A stretch of DNA of 64,000 nt. Source: an uncultured archaeon. GTDB taxonomy: Archaea > Thermoproteota > Nitrososphaeria > JACIWG01. Made by a program: the position numbers and the translations under genes. The stretch lies in contig CALHLD010000026.1 in assembly GCA_938034445.1 (NCBI GenBank), forward strand, positions 64,562-128,561, read 5' to 3'. The notes beneath the pieces are model-generated. The model was not told the origin of the DNA. It did no database searches and saw only the letters and a list, made by a program, of their open reading frames with translations. This document shows, in pieces, positions 42,991 through 51,728 of this stretch (the first letter of the stretch is position 1; each line of letters begins with the position of its first letter).

Positions 42991-43098
42991 CCTGCCTAGT
43001 AAAGCTTTGAAAAATGTAAACTTTCTACAAAAGTAGAGCGACTGTTATTTCTTGAAAAGATAACCTTTTTCTATAGCTGCTAAGTTATTTGACATAAC

Positions 43099-43132
43099 TA
43101 CTTTCAAAAATTTTGTAATTGTTTTGAAAGTA
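43099..43132. terminator. Inverted repeat between converging acdA and AOR genes
   Basis: Perfect 11-bp inverted repeat TACTTTCAAAA / TTTTGAAAGTA (43099-43109 and 43122-43132) with a 12-base loop. It lies between two converging genes and is followed by T-rich sequence in both directions. A bidirectional terminator or transcript-end structure is the simplest reading. Confidence 0.4.
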
Positions 43133-43163
43133 CTTGTTTTACTTAAGTAAGGTGTATTTTGTC

Positions 43164-45050
43164 TTAACCTAATATTATACCATTTTCTTCTAATTTTTGG
43201 CCGATAAACTCTAAGCCAAAACTTTTTAGCGTACTTTTCTTCGGATAACCGTTTCTATCCCAGCAATGGTGTTCATAATATTTGTCCAATAAAACTTGAT
43301 ATTGCTCACGATTTAAGCAATATTTTCCAGCTAACGGTCTACTGAAAAATATTTCTGGTGGAATATCATTTCTCCTACTCCAGCCTATATGGAGAATATT
43401 ATATGCTCTTTCTATGGTTTGAACTTTTTCACCTAAAAGTAGTAGGTCATATGCTGTATATTCTCTACCTACAGCTGATGTTAATAGATTAGCATAATCT
43501 TCAGGCAATAGCATAGTAAGCCTACTATTATGCGTAAACATACATATTCCTAGGCAGTCTAGTGCCGCATTAACCCTTTCCATGTAAACAACAAGCTTCT
43601 CCTTATTTGTGTAGGACTGTGGTTCTTCGATGGCTGTGATTCCAAAAAGCTTAATTAACGTTTCAACTGACGCACCCTTCAGCCTTTCTTCTATGACACC
43701 ACCTCTTGTATGTGTTCCTCCCCGTGGCGATACCGCTACACCTAACGCCCATGCTACAGAAGTCCAAAGACATTCGAATAAGTCATTACCGTTTAAGTTA
43801 ACGCATAACATTTCAGAACCCCCTCCAACTTTCTTTGAAGCCTTAAGGCATCCTTCTGAAAGTAGTTCTCCAAAACCTTTTCTATAAGCAATTTTCTCTA
43901 TCAATTCGTACACTAGCTTAGGATCTCCCCATTCCAGTTTTAATCCGCCTGTAATACTATCGTTAATAATTTTCTTTTGATAGCAGTCTATAGCCCAAGC
44001 AATAACGTTTGCAGTTACATCTTCATCAAGACCATATTCGTTGCAAAGAAAATGGGCTTTAAGTACATCTTTTGGTTCACTTAAGCCGATTTTAGCTCCA
44101 AAATTATGGATACTATTACCCTGCAATGCTTCAACATACAACTTTTCTCTCTCATTTACAACCTCGTATATTGCCCAACATCCTATTGGACAACTTTTAC
44201 ACCTCTTATTCCCAACCTTCAAGCTATAGAATTCTTCTGGCATCAATTTCCTTTTTAATTCTTCTGGCGGAACTTCTCCTGAAAAGTTCTTGTAAGGTGT
44301 TTCTATATCCCAAGGGGCATCATAACAGTATACACCGTATTTCATTCTTCTCTTGTTAAATTCATCTCTATAAAGTTTATCAACACAATTTTCCACTGCT
44401 TTATTGAAAGCTTCTGGATTCGCTATCTCTAAGGTTTTTGTCCCTCTAACAGCTATCGCTTTAAGGTTTTTTGAACCAAAAATGGCTCCCTGTCCACATC
44501 TACTTGCAGACCTACTTCCACTAACTATAACAGAGGAACTGTAAACAAGATTTTCTCCAGCTGGACCAATACATAATATCTCAAAACCTTCACCTTCACG
44601 TTCTCTAATAAGCTTGTTGGTTTCAGAAACTGTTTTAAACCTAAGTTCAGGACATTTTACAATTCTAACATGGTCATCATCAATAACAATATAGCATAAT
44701 TCTTCTGCTCTACCTGTTATCACAATGTTAGTTATACCTGCTCTTCTCATTTCATAACCAAAGTTTCCACCAGCATTAGCAGACCCTATCCCCCCATTAA
44801 ATGGGTTTCTAGAATCTATACTGATTCGTGAAGCACCTGGTGCTTCTGTTCCACATAATAGTCCTGCCCCAATTGCTAAAGGATTGGCTGGATCAAAGCA
44901 GGAAGTTCCAACAAGTGTTTCATTAAAAAGAATATATTGATTAACTCCTCTTCCTCCGAGGAACATTTCATAATATTTTTTAAATTCTTCAAATGTATAT
45001 TCATATTTTGATAAATTGATTCTAATTAATTTTCCTTCTGTCACACGCAC
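43164..45050 (-). CDS. Aldehyde ferredoxin oxidoreductase family protein (second copy)
   Basis: Second tungsto-pterin oxidoreductase, 628 aa. Cluster cysteines CKSCPIGC (about 280-287) and the distal LDCLGICMF (about 498) match the AOR pattern, and CGQGAIFGSKNLKAIAV is the pterin-binding segment. It diverges strongly from the copy at 4336 (for instance PRGGTHTRGG instead of SNRGGCHVTG), so it likely belongs to a different subfamily with its own aldehyde. It has no MoaD or radical SAM partner nearby. A promoter-like A/T stretch lies upstream at about 45080-45125. Confidence 0.9.
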   Translation of the reverse strand: MRVTEGKLIRINLSKYEYTFEEFKKYYEMFLGGRGVNQYILFNETLVGTSCFDPANPLAIGAGLLCGTEAPGASRISIDSRNPFNGGIGSANAGGNFGYEMRRAGITNIVITGRAEELCYIVIDDDHVRIVKCPELRFKTVSETNKLIREREGEGFEILCIGPAGENLVYSSSVIVSGSRSASRCGQGAIFGSKNLKAIAVRGTKTLEIANPEAFNKAVENCVDKLYRDEFNKRRMKYGVYCYDAPWDIETPYKNFSGEVPPEELKRKLMPEEFYSLKVGNKRCKSCPIGCWAIYEVVNEREKLYVEALQGNSIHNFGAKIGLSEPKDVLKAHFLCNEYGLDEDVTANVIAWAIDCYQKKIINDSITGGLKLEWGDPKLVYELIEKIAYRKGFGELLSEGCLKASKKVGGGSEMLCVNLNGNDLFECLWTSVAWALGVAVSPRGGTHTRGGVIEERLKGASVETLIKLFGITAIEEPQSYTNKEKLVVYMERVNAALDCLGICMFTHNSRLTMLLPEDYANLLTSAVGREYTAYDLLLLGEKVQTIERAYNILHIGWSRRNDIPPEIFFSRPLAGKYCLNREQYQVLLDKYYEHHCWDRNGYPKKSTLKSFGLEFIGQKLEENGIILG

Positions 45051-45198
45051 TATATACTCCCTCTACTTCCTTTCACATATTATATTCGTTTATATGAATA
45101 TTTCTAAAATCTAAAATAATTTTTTTACAAAAATGTTACAAGAGTTTGAGGACATTTTTCAGGAAAAGACTTTAATATCCTTTTTCTTACGCCTCTAC

Positions 45199-46047
45199 AT
45201 GCTTGAGTTTATAGGCCTTTTCCCTGCATTGTGCTGGGCCCTTTCACCGATCTTTTATTCACGTGGTTTAAGAAATCTTAACCCTTTTTTAGGTAATATG
45301 ATTAGAGCGTTGCCTGCAACGTCAATAACTTTCTTGTTCACACTAATTGTTTTAGGCCCAGGTCAGACCTTCGGTTTACCATTAAATTCGTATATTATTC
45401 TTTTGCTTAGTGGTGTTATCGGATTAGGTTTAGGTGACCTTTTCTACCTCCTAAGTATAAAAAGAATCGGTCCATCACCTTCTATAACCATATCAAGCAC
45501 TTATCCGTTGATAACTATTGCTTTCTCAACATTTTTTCTAGGTGAAGTAGTTAAATTTACTGTTTTGATTGGAACTTTATTTGTAGTACTTGGTATAATG
45601 ATAATATCTAGAAAAGATGGTAATAGTAAAGTTGATTTTCTCGGTATATGTATTGCAACTCTTGCTGCAATATTTTGGAGTATAAGTATCATTCTTGTTG
45701 GCTCTATTGCACATTCAGGCCATCCTTTAGCGGAAAACTTTTGGCGTTTAATGGGCTATGTTCTAGCAAGCTTAATAATATTTTTATTTAACAAAAAAGA
45801 TTTTTCTAAGCCAAAATTTGATTCCATACTTAACATAACATTGGGTGGTATCATTGCATTAAACTTAGGCTGGGCCTCATACATTTACAGTATTGAGGTT
45901 ATTGGCTTATCTAAGGCTACAACCTTATCTTCTGTTTCGCCAATATTTACTGCTACTGCAGAGTTTTTGATTGAAAAAAGGTTCAAGCTAAACATTTTCA
46001 TAGGCACACTCTTAACTACTCTTGGAATAATTCTTGTAACATTTTAA
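45199..46047 (+). CDS. EamA/DMT family transporter
   Basis: Ten-helix drug/metabolite transporter of about 282 aa with two EamA repeats (LFPALCWALSPIFYSRGLRN and ATLAAIFWSISIILVGSI) and LGEVVKFTVLIGTLFVVLGI after the first. The frame is open from 45133, but a TATA-like CTTTAATATCC near 45170 is 25 nt upstream of the ATG at 45199, which also matches the family N-terminus, so 45199 is preferred. The substrate is unknown. Confidence 0.83.
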   Translation: MLEFIGLFPALCWALSPIFYSRGLRNLNPFLGNMIRALPATSITFLFTLIVLGPGQTFGLPLNSYIILLLSGVIGLGLGDLFYLLSIKRIGPSPSITISSTYPLITIAFSTFFLGEVVKFTVLIGTLFVVLGIMIISRKDGNSKVDFLGICIATLAAIFWSISIILVGSIAHSGHPLAENFWRLMGYVLASLIIFLFNKKDFSKPKFDSILNITLGGIIALNLGWASYIYSIEVIGLSKATTLSSVSPIFTATAEFLIEKRFKLNIFIGTLLTTLGIILVTF

Positions 46048-46367
46048 TACTTATAAGGAATGCAATCATTGTTGTGACAAACATTTTCTCTGTTGCCACG
46101 CTCTTTTAAAGGGGTCCAAGTGACTACACTTCATCTATATTTGTTGTATCGAATTAGTTTATTTCTATCTCTATAGTTCTTTTTATAATCTCGTTCCTTT
46201 GCCCTTGGACCACATAAAATTCTTTATCATCCCTTTTTATATTAAAATGGTTTGGATTAAGCAATCGTCTAAACTTATCTCCAACGGCTAATTCTGAAAC
46301 TTTAAAACCTGTTCCACCGGAAACCGAATCTCATACTTTTTAAAATATCATATAATAAAATTAATTT
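46048..46367. other. Intergenic region with a possible gene remnant (46154-46330, minus)
   Basis: No complete gene. The minus strand has a 59-codon open stretch bounded by stops at both ends, reading SELAVGDKFRRLLNPNHFN and later DDKEFYVVQGQRNEIIKRT, with protein-like composition but no ATG, GTG or TTG near its beginning. It may be the tail of a decayed gene or the second exon-like part of a frameshifted one. I do not recognise it. Confidence 0.35.
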
Positions 46368-46892
46368 TTATCTTTTAAACCCGTTTATGCTATATATTTC
46401 TTCTAGCTTCTTTCTCGGCTTGATAGCATGTAAAAGCTTAGATGTCAACTCTATCCCGTTAGCAGGATAGCCTAATGCTAGCAGAGCAACAACCTTATAC
46501 TTTTCGGGAATATTCAAAATTGTCTTAACAGTATTTTGGTCAAAGCTTCCAACCCAACATGTACCTAACCCAAGCTCTGTAGCCTCAAGCACCATATTCT
46601 GCATAGATATAGCAACATCAACAACATACCAATTAGGCGATACATCGGGGTCACCGCATCCAACGATAACAACAGGCGTATTTTTTAGGAAACCAGCCCA
46701 TCTTCCACTTTCTGCAATCTTCTTCCTTTTTTCTGGGTCTGTGACTATAATATAATGCCATGGTTGGCTGTTGTGTGCTGAAGGTGCAAGCCTTCCAGCC
46801 TCCAACACTTTTAAAATAAGCTCCATTGGAACTTCCTTATCAAGATACTTTCTAACAGACCTTCTCTTTTGGATGGCTTCAAAAACATCCAA
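46368..46892 (-). CDS. Nitroreductase family protein
   Basis: FMN-dependent oxidoreductase of 174 aa with RRSVRKYLDKEVP (10-22), APSAHNSQPWHYIIV (36-50), and LGLGTCWVGSF (107-117), the classic nitroreductase motifs. This is a cytoplasmic, soluble enzyme without signal, unlike the SagB-type protein at 23563. Substrate unknown. Confidence 0.88.
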   Translation of the reverse strand: MDVFEAIQKRRSVRKYLDKEVPMELILKVLEAGRLAPSAHNSQPWHYIIVTDPEKRKKIAESGRWAGFLKNTPVVIVGCGDPDVSPNWYVVDVAISMQNMVLEATELGLGTCWVGSFDQNTVKTILNIPEKYKVVALLALGYPANGIELTSKLLHAIKPRKKLEEIYSINGFKR

Positions 46893-47003
46893 ACCAATTC
46901 ACCACCTATAAAATGTTTGCTTAGCTTTTAAAAATTTATACGATATTTTGTAGCAGCTGCAAACCTTTTATTTTTAATATACTCTATCTGCTGGCGAGGA
47001 AAA

Positions 47004-48500
47004 TTGGATAAACCATTTCAAAACAAACTTGTTTTAGAAGTTTTAGAAAAGTATAAGGTTATATGGTCTATAGAACATGCGATGTCTCTTTTGAGTTGGG
47101 ATAGTGAAACTTACATGCCTGAAGATGGTGTTGAAGAAAGGAGTGTAGCCTTTAGCCAGCTTGACCTTCTGAAACAGAAGTTTCTAACAGAAGAGAGTTT
47201 TATGAAACTTGTTGATAGGGCTAATGAGGAAAAGGAACTAAATGATTACGAGAAAGGTGTTCTAAGAGTTTTGAACAGGGAAATTAGAGTCTACCGTCTA
47301 CTTCCTCCAAAGCTTGTGGAAGAGTTAGCAAAAGTTACCCAAGAAGCTAAAATTGTTTGGAGGAACGCGAGAATAAGCAACAATTTCCAAGCTTTTCAGC
47401 CATATCTTGAAAAAATATTTTCTCTTTCAAGAGAGTGTGCCGACTACCTTGGCTACAGGGAGCATCCTTATGATGCACTGTTAGACTTGTATGAGGAAGG
47501 ATTAACCTCTAGAGATGTTAGCCAAATATTCGATTCCATAAAAGATAGGTTAAAGTTTTTGCTAGAAAAAATCCAGTCTGAAAAAATGTTTAGTGGAAGG
47601 CATCCACTCGAAGAACTTGAATATGATAAAAATGTTATGGAAAGGGTTAACTTTTGGATTGCTGAAAAACTAGGGTATGACAAGAAAAGGTTTAGAATTG
47701 ATGTTTCAGCGCATCCTTTCACAATACATATGGGTTTGAAGGATGCACGCATAACTACAAGATATGAGGGTAAAGATTTCAAATCCACACTTTTCTCGAC
47801 CATACACGAATATGGTCACGCCCTTTATGGGCTTCAGCATAATGAAGCCTTTATGTTCACGCCGCTTGCAAATGGTGCTTCACTTGGTCTCCATGAATCG
47901 CAGTCTAGGTTTTGGGAAAATATAATTGGTCGCAGTCGAGAATTTTGTAGTGCGATTTTTTCGTTCTTGAAAGAAAATCTAAGTGTTTTAGAAAATTATT
48001 CTGTAGAAGATTTATACAGATACTTTAACATTGTTCGCCCAACACTTATTAGAGTAGATGCTGATGAAGTCACATACAATTTTCACATACTTGTAAGATA
48101 TAATCTTGAGAAGTCTGTAATCAAAGGTGAGGTTAAAGTTAGTGAACTGCCAACATTATGGAACAGTATGGTTGAAGAAACTTTAGGAATAAGACCTAAA
48201 ACAGACTCAGAGGGTGTATTGCAGGATATTCACTGGAGTCTTGGTTCAATAGGATATTTTCCAACATATACGATTGGAACAATATTATCTGCACAGGTTA
48301 GACATAATATTCTGAAAGAAATTCCAGACTTTTACGAAAAGGTTTCAAAGCTCGAATTTGGTGAAGTTAAAGAATGGCTTAAACTCAAGATACACTATTG
48401 GGGTGCAATGTATCCACCTAAAGAGCTTATAAAAAGAATGTTATGTGAAGACATTAATCCAGAATATTTCATAAAATATTTAGAAGAAAAGTACCTTTAA
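47004..48500 (+). CDS. M32 family carboxypeptidase (carboxypeptidase Taq type)
   Basis: Metallocarboxypeptidase of 498 aa. The zinc motif HEYGH is at 268-272 (TIHEYGHALYGLQ) with the downstream metal ligand in LHESQSRFWENI, and the family motif DIHWSLGSIGYFPTYTIG near the C-terminus. It removes C-terminal residues from peptides in the cytoplasm. The start is a TTG at 47004, preceded by GGCGAGGA, a ribosome-binding site at a suitable distance. Size and motifs match Pyrococcus and Thermus M32 enzymes. Confidence 0.93.
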   Translation: MDKPFQNKLVLEVLEKYKVIWSIEHAMSLLSWDSETYMPEDGVEERSVAFSQLDLLKQKFLTEESFMKLVDRANEEKELNDYEKGVLRVLNREIRVYRLLPPKLVEELAKVTQEAKIVWRNARISNNFQAFQPYLEKIFSLSRECADYLGYREHPYDALLDLYEEGLTSRDVSQIFDSIKDRLKFLLEKIQSEKMFSGRHPLEELEYDKNVMERVNFWIAEKLGYDKKRFRIDVSAHPFTIHMGLKDARITTRYEGKDFKSTLFSTIHEYGHALYGLQHNEAFMFTPLANGASLGLHESQSRFWENIIGRSREFCSAIFSFLKENLSVLENYSVEDLYRYFNIVRPTLIRVDADEVTYNFHILVRYNLEKSVIKGEVKVSELPTLWNSMVEETLGIRPKTDSEGVLQDIHWSLGSIGYFPTYTIGTILSAQVRHNILKEIPDFYEKVSKLEFGEVKEWLKLKIHYWGAMYPPKELIKRMLCEDINPEYFIKYLEEKYL

Positions 48501-48518
48501 AAATATAGGTGATTAAAA

Positions 48519-49214
48519 CTAGCGCGCTCTTGACTGAACTCGAGGCTCAAGTAATGTCCAAAGCCAGTCAACAAGCTCTCTAACATTTTTCGTCTGAATG
48601 TATACATCACCTGGTCCACTTATTTCAGTCACCAAACCTTCTCCTCCAAAGATCGTTTCCTTCAATCCCCCAAATTTTTTAACCCTATACTGGCATGTAT
48701 CAGAAAATGCTACCAAATGGAAATTGTCTACTACAAGTGTTTCACCACTAGCAAGGGTGTGCTTATCTATAGCACCATAAGTGTTTATGAACAATTTTCC
48801 TTGGCCTGTTACCTTGATCATGAACAAACCTTGTCCAAATAAGCCTTTAGTGAAACCTTGCCATTGTACATCAAGGTCAACATTTTGTGTGCTTGCAACG
48901 TAAGAATTCTTTTGAATAATATACCCTTTTCTAGGCTCTACTTGTAGGACTTCCATGTCTCCTATCGGTGCTGAAGTGAATGCAACCTCACCTGGCCCGC
49001 TTACTGCAGTGTAATCGTTTACGAAAAAGGATTGTCTGCCAAGCAAACTTAATCCAATAGTGCCGAGCAAGCTCTTTTCCCTTTTTCGTGTACGAACTTC
49101 TATTGTTGGGCTCATGTAGGTCATTGCACCAGCTTCGCCGACAATAGTTTCCCCTACATTTAATTTGACTAAAAGCATAGAATATGATGGCTTATATCTA
49201 ATTTCATACTCCAT
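48519..49214 (-). CDS. AIM24/TIGR00266 family protein
   Basis: 231-aa beta-rich protein of the AIM24 family (tryptophan RNA-binding attenuator-like fold). Typical features are VGETIVGEAGAMTYMSP, FFVNDYTAVSGPGEVAFTSAPIGD and FGGLKETIFGGEGLVTEISGPGDVYIQT. Widely conserved with unknown function. It is convergent with the M32 gene. Confidence 0.88.
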   Translation of the reverse strand: MEYEIRYKPSYSMLLVKLNVGETIVGEAGAMTYMSPTIEVRTRKREKSLLGTIGLSLLGRQSFFVNDYTAVSGPGEVAFTSAPIGDMEVLQVEPRKGYIIQKNSYVASTQNVDLDVQWQGFTKGLFGQGLFMIKVTGQGKLFINTYGAIDKHTLASGETLVVDNFHLVAFSDTCQYRVKKFGGLKETIFGGEGLVTEISGPGDVYIQTKNVRELVDWLWTLLEPRVQSRAR

Positions 49215-49247
49215 AGCCTTGTTTATTCGCCTATTAGATTTATAAAC

Positions 49248-49952
49248 TTAAAAGAACCTTTCTAACCCTTTACCCCTTACTATATCAATTATTGGAATCT
49301 CGTTTCTTAAAGGCAATGACACATTATATACTGGTGTTCCATAGACTTCAACATATTGTAACCCCCTATGTGCATGGCCAACTATTACGGCATCAAATTC
49401 TCTAATCAAATCCTCTAACCGATTTGAACCCATCTGCTTTAAAAACCTTGGATTTTCTCCCTTCAAAATTTTTAATGTTGGAGGATAATGTAGCAAAAGT
49501 ATCTTAATGTCACCACCGCATTCTGAAGAAATCATTTTTAGCTTAGAAATCCTATTTCTATAAATTTCCTCTATCCCTTGAACATTCTTTTTCTGCCAAA
49601 ATGTTGGCTCATCAAGTACACCACGTGAGCCAACAATATCAACCTTATAAGCACCCAAATCCAATGTTACACGCTCATCATTTAAGAATCTTATATTCGA
49701 AAGCTTTTCTTTAACAAGCTCCTCTCTATCCTCATATTCGTTGTTTCCAAAGCATCCGAACATTAGAACATCTACCTTGTTAAGAATTGAATTAACTTTA
49801 TCCAAATATCCAAACTTGCCGCCATCAACTATATCTCCAGCCAATAGGAAAAATGAAACCTTATCCTTTAATGGAAGTAGCATATCCAATTTTTCCTCAA
49901 AAATTTTTAGGTATAATGGTGCATGTATGTCAGCAACAGCCGCTATCCTCAT
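49248..49952 (-). CDS. Metallophosphoesterase
   Basis: Calcineurin-like phosphoesterase of 234 aa. Motif order is DIH (8-10), AGDIVDGG, GNNE and GHAHRG near the C-terminus, giving the two-metal site. Probably a small YfcE-like phosphodiesterase or 2',3'-cyclic nucleotide-type enzyme; the substrate cannot be set. The ATG at 49952 is the natural start. Confidence 0.9.
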   Translation of the reverse strand: MRIAAVADIHAPLYLKIFEEKLDMLLPLKDKVSFFLLAGDIVDGGKFGYLDKVNSILNKVDVLMFGCFGNNEYEDREELVKEKLSNIRFLNDERVTLDLGAYKVDIVGSRGVLDEPTFWQKKNVQGIEEIYRNRISKLKMISSECGGDIKILLLHYPPTLKILKGENPRFLKQMGSNRLEDLIREFDAVIVGHAHRGLQYVEVYGTPVYNVSLPLRNEIPIIDIVRGKGLERFF

Positions 49953-50161
49953 CCTACATAATTATTGCTATTAAAAAATAAATATTTTCCTGTAGATATA
50001 GATTGTATTGCTTCTAAAAAGCGCCTTAATATTAGAAGCTGAACCTTTGACAACTTTTAGTTTAAATCTTCACTCTAAAAGTTTCTCTTTCACTAACCAA
50101 ATAAATTGCATATGTTTAGATTAGATAAAAATTATATTATAGCTTCCAAAATACTTTTATC

Positions 50162-50971
50162 ATGAGTCTATCGATTGCAGTCCATCAGCTTTCTTTTGGA
50201 GAAAATAAAAATGAAAACTTAATTAAAATCATTTCCCATATAAATGATTCAACACAATATCTAAATATTTTTCCAGAATATTGCATGGGATTACCTTCTA
50301 GTGGGTTAACAAAAGAACATGTGTATGAAAATGCTGAATCTGTTGAAGGAGAATTTGTTTCAAAAATTGTTTCAAAAACTTTAGAAAAGGAATGTGCTAC
50401 AATATTTACAACATATTTAAAAGAAAAGGGTGAAGTCTATAATGCTGCAATATTAGCTGAAAAGGGTAAGATTAAAGCTGTTTATAAGAAAATACATTTA
50501 TTCGACGCCTTCGGTTACAGGGAGTCTGAAATATTTTCTCCAGGAAACGAAATTATAATAGTTGATTTCAGTGATTTCATATTAGGTTTAGCAATATGCT
50601 TTGACCTTCGTTTTCCAGAAATCTTTAGAATCATGGCCTATAAAGGTGTAAACCTCTTTGTTGTGCCTTCAGGATGGTATAAGGGGCCTTATAAGGTTGA
50701 GCAATGGAAGATCCTAACATCTTCAAGGGCTCATGAAAATGTTTCTTTTCTTGTTGCAGTTGATCAAATGAGTCCACTTTTTATTGGACATAGTGTTATT
50801 GCATCACCATATGGATATTTGATTAAAGAATGCGGTGAAGGGGAAGAGTGCTTCTACACTGCATTGGATGTAAATGAAATATATTCTGCAAGGAAAAATA
50901 TTCCAGTCATAAACCTCTCCAAACCAAATCTTTATATGAAATTTTACAATAGTATATTTAAAGAGAAATAG
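50162..50971 (+). CDS. Nitrilase/carbon-nitrogen hydrolase family protein
   Basis: Carbon-nitrogen hydrolase of 269 aa with the Glu-Lys-Cys triad: FPEYCMG (Glu near 40), YKKIHLFDAF (Lys near 113) and AICFDLRFPE (Cys near 146). The layout resembles omega-amidase/NIT2 and related amidases. It is an isolated gene, but an N-terminal domain of the same superfamily is fused to the NAD synthetase nearby. A 200-bp gene-free, A/T-rich stretch precedes it. Confidence 0.9.
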   Translation: MSLSIAVHQLSFGENKNENLIKIISHINDSTQYLNIFPEYCMGLPSSGLTKEHVYENAESVEGEFVSKIVSKTLEKECATIFTTYLKEKGEVYNAAILAEKGKIKAVYKKIHLFDAFGYRESEIFSPGNEIIIVDFSDFILGLAICFDLRFPEIFRIMAYKGVNLFVVPSGWYKGPYKVEQWKILTSSRAHENVSFLVAVDQMSPLFIGHSVIASPYGYLIKECGEGEECFYTALDVNEIYSARKNIPVINLSKPNLYMKFYNSIFKEK

Positions 50972-50992
50972 TATGTTAAAGAATTAAAATGA

Positions 50993-51649
50993 TTACCTTA
51001 GTATTACTACCTCACAATATTTTGAAGCCTTTTCCTTGAAGTTTTCTGCATTCGAGCGGCTTCCTACAATTGCGCCATAGTGCATTGGTATCGCAACCTT
51101 AGGCTTTATCCCTTTAACCATCTCAACAGCTTCGTCTGAGGTCATAACATAGGTTCCGCTAACGGGCAATAGTGCCACATCTATTGGTGTATATGATGTG
51201 ATTTCTGGAATATTGTCTGTGTCTCCAGCATGATATATTCTAATGTTCCCTAACTGTATAATGAACCCTACACCCTCATACTGTTTTGGATGAAATGGTT
51301 GTCCTGGTGCCCTAAACTTGTTAATATTGTATGCTGGTGTTGCAGTAAACTTCAGATTAGGATATTCAACACTTTCACCAGGTCTAAGATACTTTATCTC
51401 TTTCACATTTATGGCCTTTATGTTGCCTTCACAATTTTTTGAAGCTATAATAACTGTTTCAGGTTTAGCAACCTTTTTAATATCATTTAGGCTTAGATGG
51501 TCAAAATGGTTATGTGAAATAGTAATATAGTCAGCCTTTTCTAGAGCCCTTATTTCATATGGGTCTGTATAAAGTATTCTATTATCCCATTTTATTTTAA
51601 AACAATCGTGATTCAGGTACTCGAACTCAATATTCTGATATTTGAACAT
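50993..51649 (-). CDS. MBL-fold metal-dependent hydrolase (UPF0173/L-ascorbate lactonase-like)
   Basis: Metallo-beta-lactamase fold protein of about 218 aa. Motifs are NHFDHL in SHNHFDHLSL (HxHxDH), HAGDTDNIPE and PMHYGAIVG, as in UPF0173/UlaG-like hydrolases. The frame is open to 51670; the ATG at 51649 (MFKYQN) matches the family N-terminus and lies below a TATA-like TTTAAAAATTT near 51680. ATG 51658 is a close alternative. Confidence 0.85.
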   Translation of the reverse strand: MFKYQNIEFEYLNHDCFKIKWDNRILYTDPYEIRALEKADYITISHNHFDHLSLNDIKKVAKPETVIIASKNCEGNIKAINVKEIKYLRPGESVEYPNLKFTATPAYNINKFRAPGQPFHPKQYEGVGFIIQLGNIRIYHAGDTDNIPEITSYTPIDVALLPVSGTYVMTSDEAVEMVKGIKPKVAIPMHYGAIVGSRSNAENFKEKASKYCEVVILR

Positions 51650-51728
51650 ACTTAACATTACATAAGGCATGCTTTTAAATTTTTAAATGCAATAACATAT
51701 ATATTATGTTTTGAAGTTCGGTGATAAT

